Positions 30,661 to 39,844 of a DNA stretch of 64,000 bases are shown here, in pieces (the stretch's first letter is position 1; each line of letters opens with the position of its first letter). The translations under genes and the position numbers were made by a program. The stretch comes from Corynebacterium vitaeruminis (lineage in GTDB: Bacteria > Actinomycetota > Actinomycetes > Mycobacteriales > Mycobacteriaceae). The DNA lies in contig NZ_JVVM01000009.1 of the NCBI RefSeq assembly GCF_001054325.1, positions 1 through 64,000 on the forward strand, read 5' to 3'. The notes under the pieces are model-generated. The model was not told the origin of the DNA. It did no database searches and saw only the letters and a list, made by a program, of their open reading frames with translations.

Positions 30661-30695
30661 CCTCAGGCAGTTCATCCTGCGTGAGGTGCCTTTTG
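30661..30695 (+). promoter_or_regulatory. Hairpin in the 5' leader of the lipoprotein mRNA
   Basis: CCTCA-G-GCAG (30661-30670) pairs with CTGC-G-TGAGG (30677-30686) around a 6-base loop, followed by TGCCTTTTGCC. It lies between the predicted start of transcription and the SD (AGGAG, 30715-30719). It could be a weak attenuator or an mRNA-stabilising hairpin. Confidence 0.35.
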
Positions 30696-30725
30696 CCTTC
30701 AGTATTTTGCAGCCAGGAGCTTTGC

Positions 30726-31895
30726 ATGCGACTTCGCCCCAATGTCCTTCGCGCTACTTCAGCCTCGGTCATTGCTGTGCTTTCGGCCTCGACTCTGTTG
30801 ACGGGGTGCACTATCGACGGCCCAAACTTCACCGGTTCCAAGGCCACCACTGCTACCGCAAAGCCAAAGGCCCCCGATAATGGTTGGGATGCCTCCGAGG
30901 AAGTCGCGTGGTCTGATGCCCAGGAGATCCTCGATACTGCGGCTAAGAATTTCTCCGACAACTATGGCATTGATTTGGGAGTCTATTTGCGGGTAATTGA
31001 CGGTCCGTACAAGGGGCTCACTGCGTCAGTCGGGGAGGATAAGAAGGAGTACTCCGCCTCGACCATCAAGGCTGCGTTGGTGGTTACCGTGCTGAAGAAA
31101 TTCGGCGACAATCTTGACAAGACCGTGACGGTCGATTGGGACAACGGTGTTGGCGGAAGTGTGATTGGTCCTGGCCAATACACGCTGGACGGGCTGTTGC
31201 AGTACGTGATGCGGTATTCGGACAATACCGCAGCCAATGGGTTGATTGACGCCGTCGGTGGTTTCGACGAGGTCAATAAAACCATCAAGGAAGCAGGTGT
31301 TGATAATAAGCGGTACCACATGGGCAATAAGTTCAACATCCCTAATCCCAGCGGTGATCGCTCGTGGTTTACACCTTCGCAGGCTGCGTTGTTCATGGCA
31401 CGTCTCCAGGAAGTGGCCGATGGCACCTCAACACAGAACTTCGTCACCAAGGACACGGCACAAACTGCACTGACGTACCTCACTTACGGCGGTTCGCAGA
31501 AGTTTGTGATGTACGTCGGTTCCGCGGTACAGAAGACCGGCGACACCGCCGAAGGAGTTAACGACCACGGTATTTTGTATACCGCCGCCGGCCCCATCGC
31601 CTACGCAATTACGACGCGCTTCGAAGTGCCGCTCAATGAGCTTACCGACGGCCTGCTTGGCCAGCTGGGCTCCCAAATCACCCCGCTTCTACCGGATTAC
31701 AACCGCCTTGGTAAGGACGGCAAGCCACTGACTGCGAAGCAGGCTGCGACGTGGAGCGCTGATGAGGATGGCGACGGCATCCCGGATCGCATCGGAGCTG
31801 ACAGCACAGATGGCTCCGGTTATACCGATGATTCAGATCCTTCGAATTACAACGAGTCTTTGGAACCTGACTGGTTTAATCCGTTCCGAGGATAG
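30726..31895 (+). CDS. Beta-lactamase-fold serine hydrolase lipoprotein
   Basis: 389 residues. Lipoprotein signal peptide with lipobox LLTGC, so it should be anchored outside the cytoplasmic membrane. The three active-site motifs of the penicillin-recognising class A fold are all present with normal spacing: S112-T-I-K115, S165-D-N167 and K270-T-G272. The omega-loop Glu that deacylates class A beta-lactamases (expected near 200) is not visible, so it is more likely a peptidase/PBP-like enzyme than a resistance enzyme. The C-terminal tail has a DxDxDG calcium-type loop (DEDGDGIPD, about 346-354). The frame opens at 30597, but ATG 30726 with AGGAG six bases upstream gives the signal peptide. 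Confidence 0.85.
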   Translation: MRLRPNVLRATSASVIAVLSASTLLTGCTIDGPNFTGSKATTATAKPKAPDNGWDASEEVAWSDAQEILDTAAKNFSDNYGIDLGVYLRVIDGPYKGLTASVGEDKKEYSASTIKAALVVTVLKKFGDNLDKTVTVDWDNGVGGSVIGPGQYTLDGLLQYVMRYSDNTAANGLIDAVGGFDEVNKTIKEAGVDNKRYHMGNKFNIPNPSGDRSWFTPSQAALFMARLQEVADGTSTQNFVTKDTAQTALTYLTYGGSQKFVMYVGSAVQKTGDTAEGVNDHGILYTAAGPIAYAITTRFEVPLNELTDGLLGQLGSQITPLLPDYNRLGKDGKPLTAKQAATWSADEDGDGIPDRIGADSTDGSGYTDDSDPSNYNESLEPDWFNPFRG

Positions 31896-31919
31896 GACCT
31901 GGATAAGCTCCCTAAAATC

Positions 31920-31993
31920 GAAATCGCCCGTGTAGCAGGATTTTTCTGGCCTAGCCCCAGGCCACTGAAAAACCGTGCAACACGGGCGATTTC
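31920..31993. terminator. Bidirectional terminator between the lipoprotein gene and glgB
   Basis: Perfect 14-bp arms GAAATCGCCCGTGT (31920-31933) and ACACGGGCGATTTC (31980-31993). Inside lies a second, imperfect stem including GGCCT/AGGCC, with T-runs and A-runs placed for both directions. It lies exactly between two convergent genes. Confidence 0.75.
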
Positions 31994-32027
31994 TATTTAA
32001 TTGTCTATTACTTGGCTGTATTCGGGA

Positions 32028-34223
32028 CTAGCCTTGCCACTTCAGCCACACGGCGGTGTTGGCTGGTAGTACCAGGTCCACCGAGTGAGCCTGGCCATTC
32101 CAGCCCTCCTCGACCGCAGTGACAGTGCCGTTTTCGCCGTAGCCAGAGCCCTCGTAACGCGATGCGTTAGTATTCAGGATTTCGGTCCACAGGCCACCGC
32201 GCGGCACGCCAATCTTGTAGACCTCCTGTGTGCTTCCCGACAGGTTATATACGCAAGCGATTACCGAACCGTCGGTGCCGTAGCGGACGAAGGACACCAC
32301 ATTGTTTCCGGAGTCATCCGCATTGATCCACTGGAAGCCCTCTGGGCGATCATCCTGGGAGTAGAACGCCGGGTTGTCCTTATAAATGGCGTTGATGTCC
32401 TTGACCAGCAGCTGAATTCCGCGGTGGAATTCGCCACCCCAACCTTCGAGGTTGTCCCAGGCCACGGACTCATCGTGGTTCCACTCGTGGTTCTGGCCCA
32501 GATCCTGACCCTGGAAGAGCAGCTGCTTGCCTGGGTGCGCCCACATGAAGGTCAGGAAGGTGCGCAGACCTGCAGCCTTATCCCAATCGCCGCCCGGCAT
32601 GCGCTCCCACAGAGAGCCCTTGCCGTGCACAACCTCGTCGTGGCTAATCGGCAGAATGAACTCCTCTGAGTAGGCGTAGACCATAGCGAAGGTCAGCTCA
32701 TGGTGGTGGTAGGAGCGGTAAATTGGTTCCTTGCTGAAGTACTCCAGCGTGTCGTTCATCCAGCCCATGTTCCACTTCATGGAGAAGCCCAGACCACCGT
32801 GTTCGGTCGGTGCGGTCACGCCCGGCCAAGAGGTGGATTCTTCGGCCACGGTGAGGAAGCCCGGGTGGTACTTGTGCACAGTGGCATTGAATTCCTGCAG
32901 GAACTGAACAGCATCGAGGTTCTCTCGACCACCGTACTGGTTCGGCAGCCACTCGCCCTCATTGCGGGAGTAGTCCAGGTACAGCATGGAAGCCACTGCG
33001 TCGACGCGCAGACCGTCGATGTGGAACTCTTCCGCCCAGTACAGCGCGTTGGCATAGAGGAAGTTGCGCACCTCGTTGCGGCCGAAGTCGAAGACGTAAG
33101 TTCCCCAGTCGCGCTGCTCGCCGCGGCGCCAGTCCGGGTGTTCGTAGCAGGCCGTGCCATCGAAGCGAGCAAGTGCGAACTCGTCCTTCGGGAAGTGACC
33201 CGGAACCCAGTCCATGATGACACCGATGCCGACAGCGTGGAAGGCATCCACCAGACCACGGAACTGATCTGGGCTGCCGAAACGGCTGGTCGGAGCGTAG
33301 TAACCGGAAACCTGGTAGCCCCAGGAGCCGGAGAACGGGTGCTCACATACTGGCATGAACTCCACGTGGGTGTAGCCCATGTCGACCACGTAGCGCACCA
33401 GCTTCTCCGCCATGACCTCGTAGCTCAGGCCCTGCTTCCACGAACCCAAGTGGACCTCGTAAATAGAGATAGGCTCTTCGGTCCAGTCAGTGTTAGCGCG
33501 CCTTTCCATCCACGCCTGGTCGCCCCAGGTGTAGTCGGAGGTCGTAACAATCGAGCCGGTCGCCGGTGGCAGCTCAGCCGCACGAGCCATCGGGTCGGCC
33601 TTATCGCGGCGCTGTCCCTCCGGCGTCGTGATGGCGAATTTGTAGACATCGCCCTCACCAACACCCGGGATGAACAGTTCCCAGATACCTGCGCCACCCA
33701 TAGAGCGCATCGGGTACTGCGCACCGTTCCACATGCAGAAGTCACCGACCACGGCAACGCCACGTGCATTCGGAGCCCAGACAGTAAACGAGGTTCCCTC
33801 GACCGTACCCAGTTCGGTGTCGTAACTACGCAGGTGCGCACCGAGGACCTTCCACAGTTCCTCATGGCGTCCTTCACCGATTAGGTGCAGGTCACCAGCG
33901 CCAATGGTGGGAAGGAAACGGTAGCCGTCGGCACGCTCTACGGTCTCCCCGGAGTCCCACGTAATGCGCAGACGGTAGTCGAAGTCATCGCCGCCCGGGA
34001 CGAGGGCGGTAAAGAAACCGTCGCCCAGGTTCTCCGCTTCAAACTCGCCGCGAGTGCTGACGACAGTAACTGCCTGAGCACCGAAGACCCTCGTGCGAAT
34101 AACCGTGTCACCATCTACGACGTGTGCGCCGTAGATGCTGTGCGGATCGTGATGGGTGCAGTAGCGCAGGCGATCCATATCACCGGAATCAATTGCGAGG
34201 CGGGGATCTGTGTGGGCTCCCAT
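32028..34223 (-). CDS. glgB: 1,4-alpha-glucan branching enzyme
   Basis: GH13 enzyme that makes alpha-1,6 branches in glycogen; 731 residues, with N-terminal CBM48-type domains (YGAHVVDG..., then [19 protein letters not shown]). Catalytic regions: [14 protein letters not shown], the nucleophile Asp in [16 protein letters not shown] (near 406), the acid Glu in TVAEEST, and [12 protein letters not shown]. The ATG is preceded on the mRNA by GGAAGGACCTTCC, whose AAGGA is the ribosome site. Downstream of glgE on the same strand, with a 180-base gap, so probably one glucan unit. Confidence 0.96.
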   Translation of the reverse strand: MGAHTDPRLAIDSGDMDRLRYCTHHDPHSIYGAHVVDGDTVIRTRVFGAQAVTVVSTRGEFEAENLGDGFFTALVPGGDDFDYRLRITWDSGETVERADGYRFLPTIGAGDLHLIGEGRHEELWKVLGAHLRSYDTELGTVEGTSFTVWAPNARGVAVVGDFCMWNGAQYPMRSMGGAGIWELFIPGVGEGDVYKFAITTPEGQRRDKADPMARAAELPPATGSIVTTSDYTWGDQAWMERRANTDWTEEPISIYEVHLGSWKQGLSYEVMAEKLVRYVVDMGYTHVEFMPVCEHPFSGSWGYQVSGYYAPTSRFGSPDQFRGLVDAFHAVGIGVIMDWVPGHFPKDEFALARFDGTACYEHPDWRRGEQRDWGTYVFDFGRNEVRNFLYANALYWAEEFHIDGLRVDAVASMLYLDYSRNEGEWLPNQYGGRENLDAVQFLQEFNATVHKYHPGFLTVAEESTSWPGVTAPTEHGGLGFSMKWNMGWMNDTLEYFSKEPIYRSYHHHELTFAMVYAYSEEFILPISHDEVVHGKGSLWERMPGGDWDKAAGLRTFLTFMWAHPGKQLLFQGQDLGQNHEWNHDESVAWDNLEGWGGEFHRGIQLLVKDINAIYKDNPAFYSQDDRPEGFQWINADDSGNNVVSFVRYGTDGSVIACVYNLSGSTQEVYKIGVPRGGLWTEILNTNASRYEGSGYGENGTVTAVEEGWNGQAHSVDLVLPANTAVWLKWQG

Positions 34224-34403
34224 GGAAGGTCCTTCCGAAGCGTTTCTAGGTAAGTGAATATGAGGTTGTTGAGTTCAGTTCTAAAGAAATAGAGGGAGGT
34301 AGGGGACAGTGGGCTGCTAACTCAACCGCCAGCCTAACGACGAATCGTTGTGACCGTGGTCAAGGCAGCGGCTCACTAACCCCGAAAGTTCCCAACAGGC
34401 GTC

Positions 34404-36434
34404 CTAGCCCTCGTAATCAGGGACATTGCGCCAAGCTAACTTGTGACGGAGCTCGACATCAATCTCCGGCAGCTTGATGATGTGCGCGACGTTTTCCCAC
34501 GGTGCCAGACGTACGTAGTTGTCCTTGCCCCAGTTGAACTGGTTACCAGTAACCAGGTCAGTGACATCCATGCGGTCGTGGTTGCGGCGACCAATGTGAT
34601 CCATGTCCAGGTGCAGGGTGGCTTCCTGGGCATTCCACGGATCTAGGTTGAGAACGACCAGGATGGCATCGCCGGTGACCGGATCGAGCTTCGAGTAAGC
34701 CATCAGGTTGTCATTGTCGATGTCGTGGAAGTGCAGGTTGCGCAGCTGCTGCAGAGCCGGGTGCTCCCGGCGAATTTTATTCAGCGTGGCAATAAACGGC
34801 TCGAGCGAGTTGCCGGTGGCCAGTGCCTGATCGTAATCGCGGCTGCGGAGCTGGTACTTCTCGCTGTCCAGGTACTCCTCGGAGCCTTCCTTGACCGGAA
34901 TATTCTCAAACAGCTCGTAGCCGGAGTACATGCCCCACAGTGGAGACAGAGTCGAGGCCAACGCGGCGCGGATGGCGAATGCGCCACGGCCACCCTTGAC
35001 CAGGAACTCATGCAGAATATCTGGGGTGTTAACCCACAAGGATGGGCGAGCGATGTCCGCGTGGCGGGTAATTTCCTCGCCGAACTCGGTCAGCTCTTCC
35101 TTCGTAATCTTCCACGGGAAGTAGATGTAGGACTGAGTGAAGCCAGCCTTGGCCAGGCCGTAGAGGCGTGCCGGTGCGGTGAAAGCTTCGGCGAGGAAGA
35201 TGACTTCCGGGTTGGTCTCGTGGACGGTCTCAATGAGCCATTCCCAGAAGTTGCCCGGCTTGGTGTGGGGGTTATCCACGCGGAAGACCTTGACACCGCG
35301 CTTGATCCAAAACTTCACCACACGCAGAACCTCTGCATACAGGCCCTTGGCATCGTTGTCGAAGTTCAACGGGTAGATGTCCTGGTACTTCTTCGGCGGA
35401 TTCTCGGCGTAGGCAATGGTGCCGTCTGGCAGCACGGTGAACCACTCCGGGTGAGCCTTTGCCCATGGGTGATCGGGTGCGCACTGCAGTGCTAGGTCGA
35501 TAGCGACCTCCAGGTCACGCTTTTTAGCGGCCTTGATGAACTCCTTGAAGTCCTTCTCATCACCGAGGCTCGGGTTGATAGCGTCGTGGCCACCTTCGGC
35601 GGAGCCGATAGCCCATGGAGATCCGACATCGCCAGGCTCCGGGGTCAGGGTATTATTGCGACCCTTTCGGTTAATCTCACCGATTGGGTGAATCGGTGGC
35701 AGATAGACCGTGTCGAAGCCCATGCGCTGTGCGCGATCCAGCTGTGCAACCGCGGTCTTGAACGTGCCGTGCAGCAGCTCGCCGTTTTCGCCGAAACCGC
35801 CGTTAGAACGTGGGAAGAACTCGTACCAAGAGGAGTAGAGGGCTTCTCGGCGGTCAACCTTAATCTTGCGGGTCTTGCCGCGGGTCAAAAGGTCGCGCAC
35901 CGGGTGCGCCTGCAGGATGGCGCGGGTCTCGTCGGAAAGCGCGGCTGCAATGCGGGCGCGAAGATCGCCGTCGCCGCGCAGGCCTGCGGCGATGGAACGC
36001 AGGTGGTTGCGGTGGACAGCAGCGGCACCAGCGGCGGCGCGGTCGAAGAGAGTGGCGCCAATTTCTAGGTCATTAGAGAGTTCAGCCTCGCTCTGACCGG
36101 CTTCGAATTTCTTGGTGATGGCGTTGCGCCACGTTGCCATTGGGTCCGACCAGGCATCAATGCGGATGGTCCACAACCCGGGAACGTCTGGGACGAAGGT
36201 GGCATTGACCTGATTAGGATCATGGTCAGAAAAGTGCATTGGAATGCGCTGCGAGCGGGAAGCAAAAGTTGATTCCTTCGGACCCTTGACGTTGAGCGTG
36301 GCGTTCATCGCGTCATGGCCCTCGCGCCAAATGACGGCGAAGGTTGGGACGACTTCACCCACTACGGCCTTCGATGGTGTTGCACCACCGTTGATTTGAG
36401 GACGGATGTCGTCAATACCGATTCGACCAGTCAT
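34404..36434 (-). CDS. glgE: Alpha-1,4-glucan:maltose-1-phosphate maltosyltransferase
   Basis: GH13_3 enzyme extending alpha-glucan from maltose-1-phosphate, the GlgE pathway of actinobacteria; 676 residues. N-terminal domain with the typical DVRPQ-like opening (GIDDIRPQINGG). Catalytic regions: VYLPPIHPIGEINRKGRNN, the nucleophile Asp in FRVDNPHTKPGNFWEWL (near 390) and the acid Glu in FLAEAFT. The frame remains open upstream to 36749, but that part lies across the divergent ABC gene; ATG 36434 gives the conserved start. GlgE adjacent to GlgB is the standard arrangement. Confidence 0.95.
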   Translation of the reverse strand: MTGRIGIDDIRPQINGGATPSKAVVGEVVPTFAVIWREGHDAMNATLNVKGPKESTFASRSQRIPMHFSDHDPNQVNATFVPDVPGLWTIRIDAWSDPMATWRNAITKKFEAGQSEAELSNDLEIGATLFDRAAAGAAAVHRNHLRSIAAGLRGDGDLRARIAAALSDETRAILQAHPVRDLLTRGKTRKIKVDRREALYSSWYEFFPRSNGGFGENGELLHGTFKTAVAQLDRAQRMGFDTVYLPPIHPIGEINRKGRNNTLTPEPGDVGSPWAIGSAEGGHDAINPSLGDEKDFKEFIKAAKKRDLEVAIDLALQCAPDHPWAKAHPEWFTVLPDGTIAYAENPPKKYQDIYPLNFDNDAKGLYAEVLRVVKFWIKRGVKVFRVDNPHTKPGNFWEWLIETVHETNPEVIFLAEAFTAPARLYGLAKAGFTQSYIYFPWKITKEELTEFGEEITRHADIARPSLWVNTPDILHEFLVKGGRGAFAIRAALASTLSPLWGMYSGYELFENIPVKEGSEEYLDSEKYQLRSRDYDQALATGNSLEPFIATLNKIRREHPALQQLRNLHFHDIDNDNLMAYSKLDPVTGDAILVVLNLDPWNAQEATLHLDMDHIGRRNHDRMDVTDLVTGNQFNWGKDNYVRLAPWENVAHIIKLPEIDVELRHKLAWRNVPDYEG

Positions 36435-36491
36435 AAAAGACGTTCTCCTAATTCTCGGCGAGCTGGGTGAAAAATCGAAGTAAAAGCCATC

Positions 36492-36505
36492 TCGAGTGAA
36501 CTCGA
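36492..36505. promoter_or_regulatory. Palindrome between divergent glgE and ABC ATPase genes
   Basis: TCGAGT-GA-ACTCGA, perfect 6-base arms, in the 142-base gap that must hold both promoters. Operator candidate on position alone. Confidence 0.3.
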
Positions 36506-36576
36506 TTTGCTCTCTACCGAGGATAGTTGAGAATGCCCAAGCGCACATTCGGGCAAAGTTAAGGCACCATGGAGGT

Positions 36577-37413
36577 GTGGCTGAATTGGAAGATGACTTT
36601 AACGAAGATTTGCTGCTCGACTTTCGTGACGTAAACCTCGTTCGTGGTGGCCGTACGCTGGTCGGGCCGGTGGATTGGCAAGTAGAACTCGATGAACGCT
36701 GGGTCATCATGGGGCCGAATGGAGCAGGCAAGACTTCTCTGATGCGCATTGCTGCAGCGGAGGAATTCCCGTCTTCAGGGGTGGCCTATGTGATGGGCGA
36801 GCAGATCGGTCGTACCGACATGCGTGATTTGCGCACCATGATTGGTTTGACGTCATCGTCGATTGCTCACCGCATCCCCAACGATGAAAAGGTCGCGGAC
36901 CTTGTAATCTCCGCCAGTTACTCCGTCTTGGGCCGCTGGCGTGAGACCTATGAAGAGATGGATTTCGAACAGCTCTCCGTGATCCTCGAGCGCATGGGCG
37001 CTGAGCATCTTGCAGACCGCACCTGGGGAACTCTCAGTGAGGGCGAGCGCAAGCGCGTGCTCATCGCACGGGCCATGATGGTCAACCCCGAGTTGCTGCT
37101 TCTCGACGAGCCGGGAGCCGGGCTCGACCTGGGTGGTCGCGAGGACCTGGTCGGTTACTTAGGAGAACTCGCGCTCGACCCGGATGCACCGGCGATGGTC
37201 ATGATTACGCACCACCCAGAGGAGATTCCGTACGGCTTCACCCATGCGATGCTCCTCGACGAGGGAAAGGTCATCGCACAGGGGCTTATCGATGACGTCC
37301 TGACCGGAGAGAACCTGACTAAGGCCTTCCACCAGCAAATCGCCGTCGACCGTATCGATGGTCGCTACTTTGCGCGCCGGGCGCGGCCTGCTGGGAAGCA
37401 TCGGATGAAGTAG
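36577..37413 (+). CDS. Orphan ABC-type ATP-binding protein
   Basis: About 278 residues, one nucleotide-binding domain: Walker A MGPNGAGKTSLM, signature LSEGERKRVLIARAM, Walker B LLLLDEPGAGLD, and the switch His in MITHHPEE. There is no membrane gene next to it, so its partner permease is elsewhere or it acts as a soluble ATPase (similar to ModF/YlmA-type proteins). The frame opens at 36496, but the likely start is GTG 36577 or TTG 36586; GGAGG at 36571-36575 favours TTG 36586. Six bases separate it from the Nudix gene, so they form one transcript. Confidence 0.85.
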   Translation: MAELEDDFNEDLLLDFRDVNLVRGGRTLVGPVDWQVELDERWVIMGPNGAGKTSLMRIAAAEEFPSSGVAYVMGEQIGRTDMRDLRTMIGLTSSSIAHRIPNDEKVADLVISASYSVLGRWRETYEEMDFEQLSVILERMGAEHLADRTWGTLSEGERKRVLIARAMMVNPELLLLDEPGAGLDLGGREDLVGYLGELALDPDAPAMVMITHHPEEIPYGFTHAMLLDEGKVIAQGLIDDVLTGENLTKAFHQQIAVDRIDGRYFARRARPAGKHRMK

Positions 37414-37419
37414 GCGCTC

Positions 37420-38259
37420 ATGGCGGTTCCGACACCCGAGACACCTGACACGCCCGCGCCGCCGAAGCTGGCCGCGACGGTGCTACTGCTTCGCGACACC
37501 CCCTGCGGACTCGAGGTCTATGTCCAAGAACGCGTGTCCTCCATGCGGTTTGCGGCGAACATGACCGTGTTTCCCGGCGGTGGCGTAGACCGGCGTGATT
37601 TCCCCGCTGGCGCGAATGAAGTCGTGACCGCGGGCGAGAAGCCGGACGCTGACCCCGAGGCGCGAATTGCACAGTTATTTAATGTCGACCGCGCTCGGGC
37701 ACATGCGCTCACCTGTGCGGCCGTGCGTGAGACCTTTGAGGAAACGGGAACTCTGTTGGCTCGCGATGCTAGCGGTGAGATTGTCGCGGATGGCCACCGT
37801 TTCCACCGCCAGCGACGACAGTTGGAAGCCCACGAGTTATCGTTGACGGATTTCCTCATCAGCGAAAATTTGACGCTCGACGCTGGACTGGTTAGCCCCT
37901 GGGCTAACTGGGTTACGCCTGAGTCCAACCCGATTCGCTACGACACCTATTTCTATCTCGCAGCGCTTCCCGACGGTCAAAGGGCCGACGGTGACACCTC
38001 CGAGGCATCATCTTCAGGCTGGTTTCGGCCGGCCACGATTTTGGACGGATGGCGCCGGGGGCTGCTTGGCCTTATGCCTCCGACCTGGGCACAGCTCAGT
38101 CGGCTGGACGGTGTCAGCACTGTGGCTGCGGCCCTCGACGTGGCCAAAGCCACGCCGGTACGACGTACCAGCAGTGACTTCCTCGGGGAACCTTTTATGG
38201 ACGAGTACTTCGCCGTTGCCACCCACATGGGACACCTGCGAAAAGGCATGAATCGCTAA
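37420..38259 (+). CDS. Nudix hydrolase
   Basis: 279 residues. The Nudix box is split by an insertion: FPGGGVDRRD (about 47-56) supplies the glycine part, and AVRETFEETGTL (about 103-114) the REUxEExGU part. This spaced form occurs in larger Nudix proteins acting on CoA or nucleotide-sugar derivatives, but the substrate cannot be told. The C-terminal part (GEPFMDEYFAVATHMGHLRKGMNR) is conserved in relatives. It sits between the ABC ATPase and the methyltransferase on the same strand. Confidence 0.88.
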   Translation: MAVPTPETPDTPAPPKLAATVLLLRDTPCGLEVYVQERVSSMRFAANMTVFPGGGVDRRDFPAGANEVVTAGEKPDADPEARIAQLFNVDRARAHALTCAAVRETFEETGTLLARDASGEIVADGHRFHRQRRQLEAHELSLTDFLISENLTLDAGLVSPWANWVTPESNPIRYDTYFYLAALPDGQRADGDTSEASSSGWFRPATILDGWRRGLLGLMPPTWAQLSRLDGVSTVAAALDVAKATPVRRTSSDFLGEPFMDEYFAVATHMGHLRKGMNR

Positions 38260-38322
38260 CGGGGTAGACCACTTACCGCCAGAGCCGTTACCGGCTAACC
38301 CATAACTGGAAGGAAATAACGA

Positions 38323-39507
38323 GTGTCTCTGTCCGCTGTAGAGGTGGCTGCCATTGCTGCACACCCAGAGTGGCTACATGAGGCCGACCAACTCGCGCTG
38401 ACCAAAAAGTCTCTGATTGCAGACTCCGCACACCTGCGCGAGCACTGTGGCGAGTTTGGCCGCGCGGTTCTTGAAGTCGCTACTGCCCGGCGTTCAGCGG
38501 CTACGAAACTGCCCGGGGACTGGATTTTCTCCTCCGAGGCAGCTCAACAGGCCACGCCCTTTGTCGTCGCGACGGCTCGCGCCCGTAGGCTCGCTCAATT
38601 GCGTGTGGAAGCAGTAGCGGATGTGACCTGCTCCATCGGCACCGAGGTGGCAGCAATCGACCGCGAGGGTGTGACCGTTGTCGGCTCCGATCTCGATTCG
38701 ACACGAGTGGCTATGGCGCGGCATAACGTTGGCAAGGACGTCTTCGCTCAGGCAGATGCCTTGCAACCGGCCTTTGACGCGCCCGTCATCGTCGCTGACC
38801 CAGCACGCCGCTCCGGTGGGCGCCGAATCACCAACCCGGAGGACCTGCTTCCGCCACTGTCGGCGCTCATAGCCGCTTGGCCCGACAAAGAATTAGCTAT
38901 CAAATGCGCGCCGGGGCTCGACTTCAGCGAGTGGAGCGGGGAAGTGACAATCACTTCGGTAGATGGTGCAGTCAAAGAGGCATGTCTATATACGCCGGGG
39001 CTGGGCGGAGTTATCGATGGGCGGCCAGTAACGCGGTCGGCGATGGTCATCCAGACCGTCGATAAGCACAGGCCGTTGGAACTGTCGGCAACGCACGTGC
39101 AGACATACGACGACACCATGCCTGACGACATCGACGTACGGGCGGCCGGTCGGTACATCATTGACCCGGACGGAGCAATCGTGCGCGCCGGGCTGGTGCG
39201 GCATTTTGCGGCGGCACATGGGCTGTGGCAGCTCGATGAACGGATTGCGCATCTTAGCGGTGATGTGTTGCCACAGGGGATTGCCGGGTTTGAAGTTATT
39301 GAGCAAGTGGGTTTGAAGCAGGTTCGCAAGGCGCTGGCGGCGTTGGATTGCGGGTCGGCGGAGATTCTCGTGCGCGGTGTGGACGTGAACCCTGACGTGT
39401 TGCGCAAGCAGTGGAAGCTGAAAGGTGCCAGGGCATTGGCGGTGGTGATCACGCGTATTGGGCGGAGCGCGACGGCGTTTATCTGTGAGTCTCGAGAGGT
39501 CGGTTAA
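38323..39507 (+). CDS. Class I SAM methyltransferase with THUMP-like C-terminal domain
   Basis: 394 residues. SAM-binding core: VADVTCSIGTEVAAIDREG (motif I), VVGSDLDSTRVAMARHN, then VIVADPARRSGGRR (motif IV position). The C-terminal region resembles the THUMP-like domain of an actinobacterial family presumed to act on RNA; the target is unknown. GTG start with AAGGAAATAACGA in front. Third gene of the ABC-Nudix-methyltransferase group, 63 bases after the Nudix gene. Confidence 0.82.
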   Translation: MSLSAVEVAAIAAHPEWLHEADQLALTKKSLIADSAHLREHCGEFGRAVLEVATARRSAATKLPGDWIFSSEAAQQATPFVVATARARRLAQLRVEAVADVTCSIGTEVAAIDREGVTVVGSDLDSTRVAMARHNVGKDVFAQADALQPAFDAPVIVADPARRSGGRRITNPEDLLPPLSALIAAWPDKELAIKCAPGLDFSEWSGEVTITSVDGAVKEACLYTPGLGGVIDGRPVTRSAMVIQTVDKHRPLELSATHVQTYDDTMPDDIDVRAAGRYIIDPDGAIVRAGLVRHFAAAHGLWQLDERIAHLSGDVLPQGIAGFEVIEQVGLKQVRKALAALDCGSAEILVRGVDVNPDVLRKQWKLKGARALAVVITRIGRSATAFICESREVG

Positions 39508-39844
39508 GGACCGCTTTACGACGGAAAATTGGTGGGGGTAGCCTGTTGGGGATCGGTGTTTGCTGTTGGCGAATACCGCGGAGACAACTGCGATCGGTTG
39601 CGTATTATTAACCGCTGACATGCGGAAATGGCATGTTAGCGGGTGGGGTGGGCTCGTGGCGTGAGAAAAAATTTAAAAAAATAACGACATTGTTATCTGG
39701 ATCACCTTCGCATTGGCGACAGGTTCTGTTATCTTCAACACAGACGACCTAAAGCGTGGCCTGGTTCACTTTCTTGTGGAGTGGTTTGCGAAGTAAGGTC
39801 AGATAAACGTTCACCAGTAATCAACCAGTAAGGACGACAGAAAA
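39508..39844. other. Intergenic region upstream of etfB
   Basis: No ORF with coding character. It contains a 12-bp hairpin at 39612-39642 and, further on, an A/T-rich stretch (about 39665-39682) followed by two copies of TGTTATCT about 40 bases apart, one of which may serve as the etfB -10 region. AAGGA precedes the etfB ATG by 11 bases. Confidence 0.45.
39612..39642. repeat. Stem-loop downstream of the methyltransferase gene
   Basis: CCGCTGACATGC (39612-39623) and GCATGTTAGCGG (39631-39642), eleven Watson-Crick pairs plus one G-T, with a 7-base loop. No T-run follows. It may protect the 3' end of the upstream mRNA or act with Rho; an operator is also possible. Confidence 0.5.

Noticed and set aside
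30726..31895. Antibiotic resistance beta-lactamase
   Set aside because: The fold motifs are there, but the deacylating omega-loop Glu is not seen, and the protein is a lipoprotein with a different tail; resistance is not supported.
36435..36749. N-terminal extension of glgE
   Set aside because: It runs antisense across the start of the ABC ATPase gene and is unlike GlgE N-termini; ATG 36434 matches the family start.
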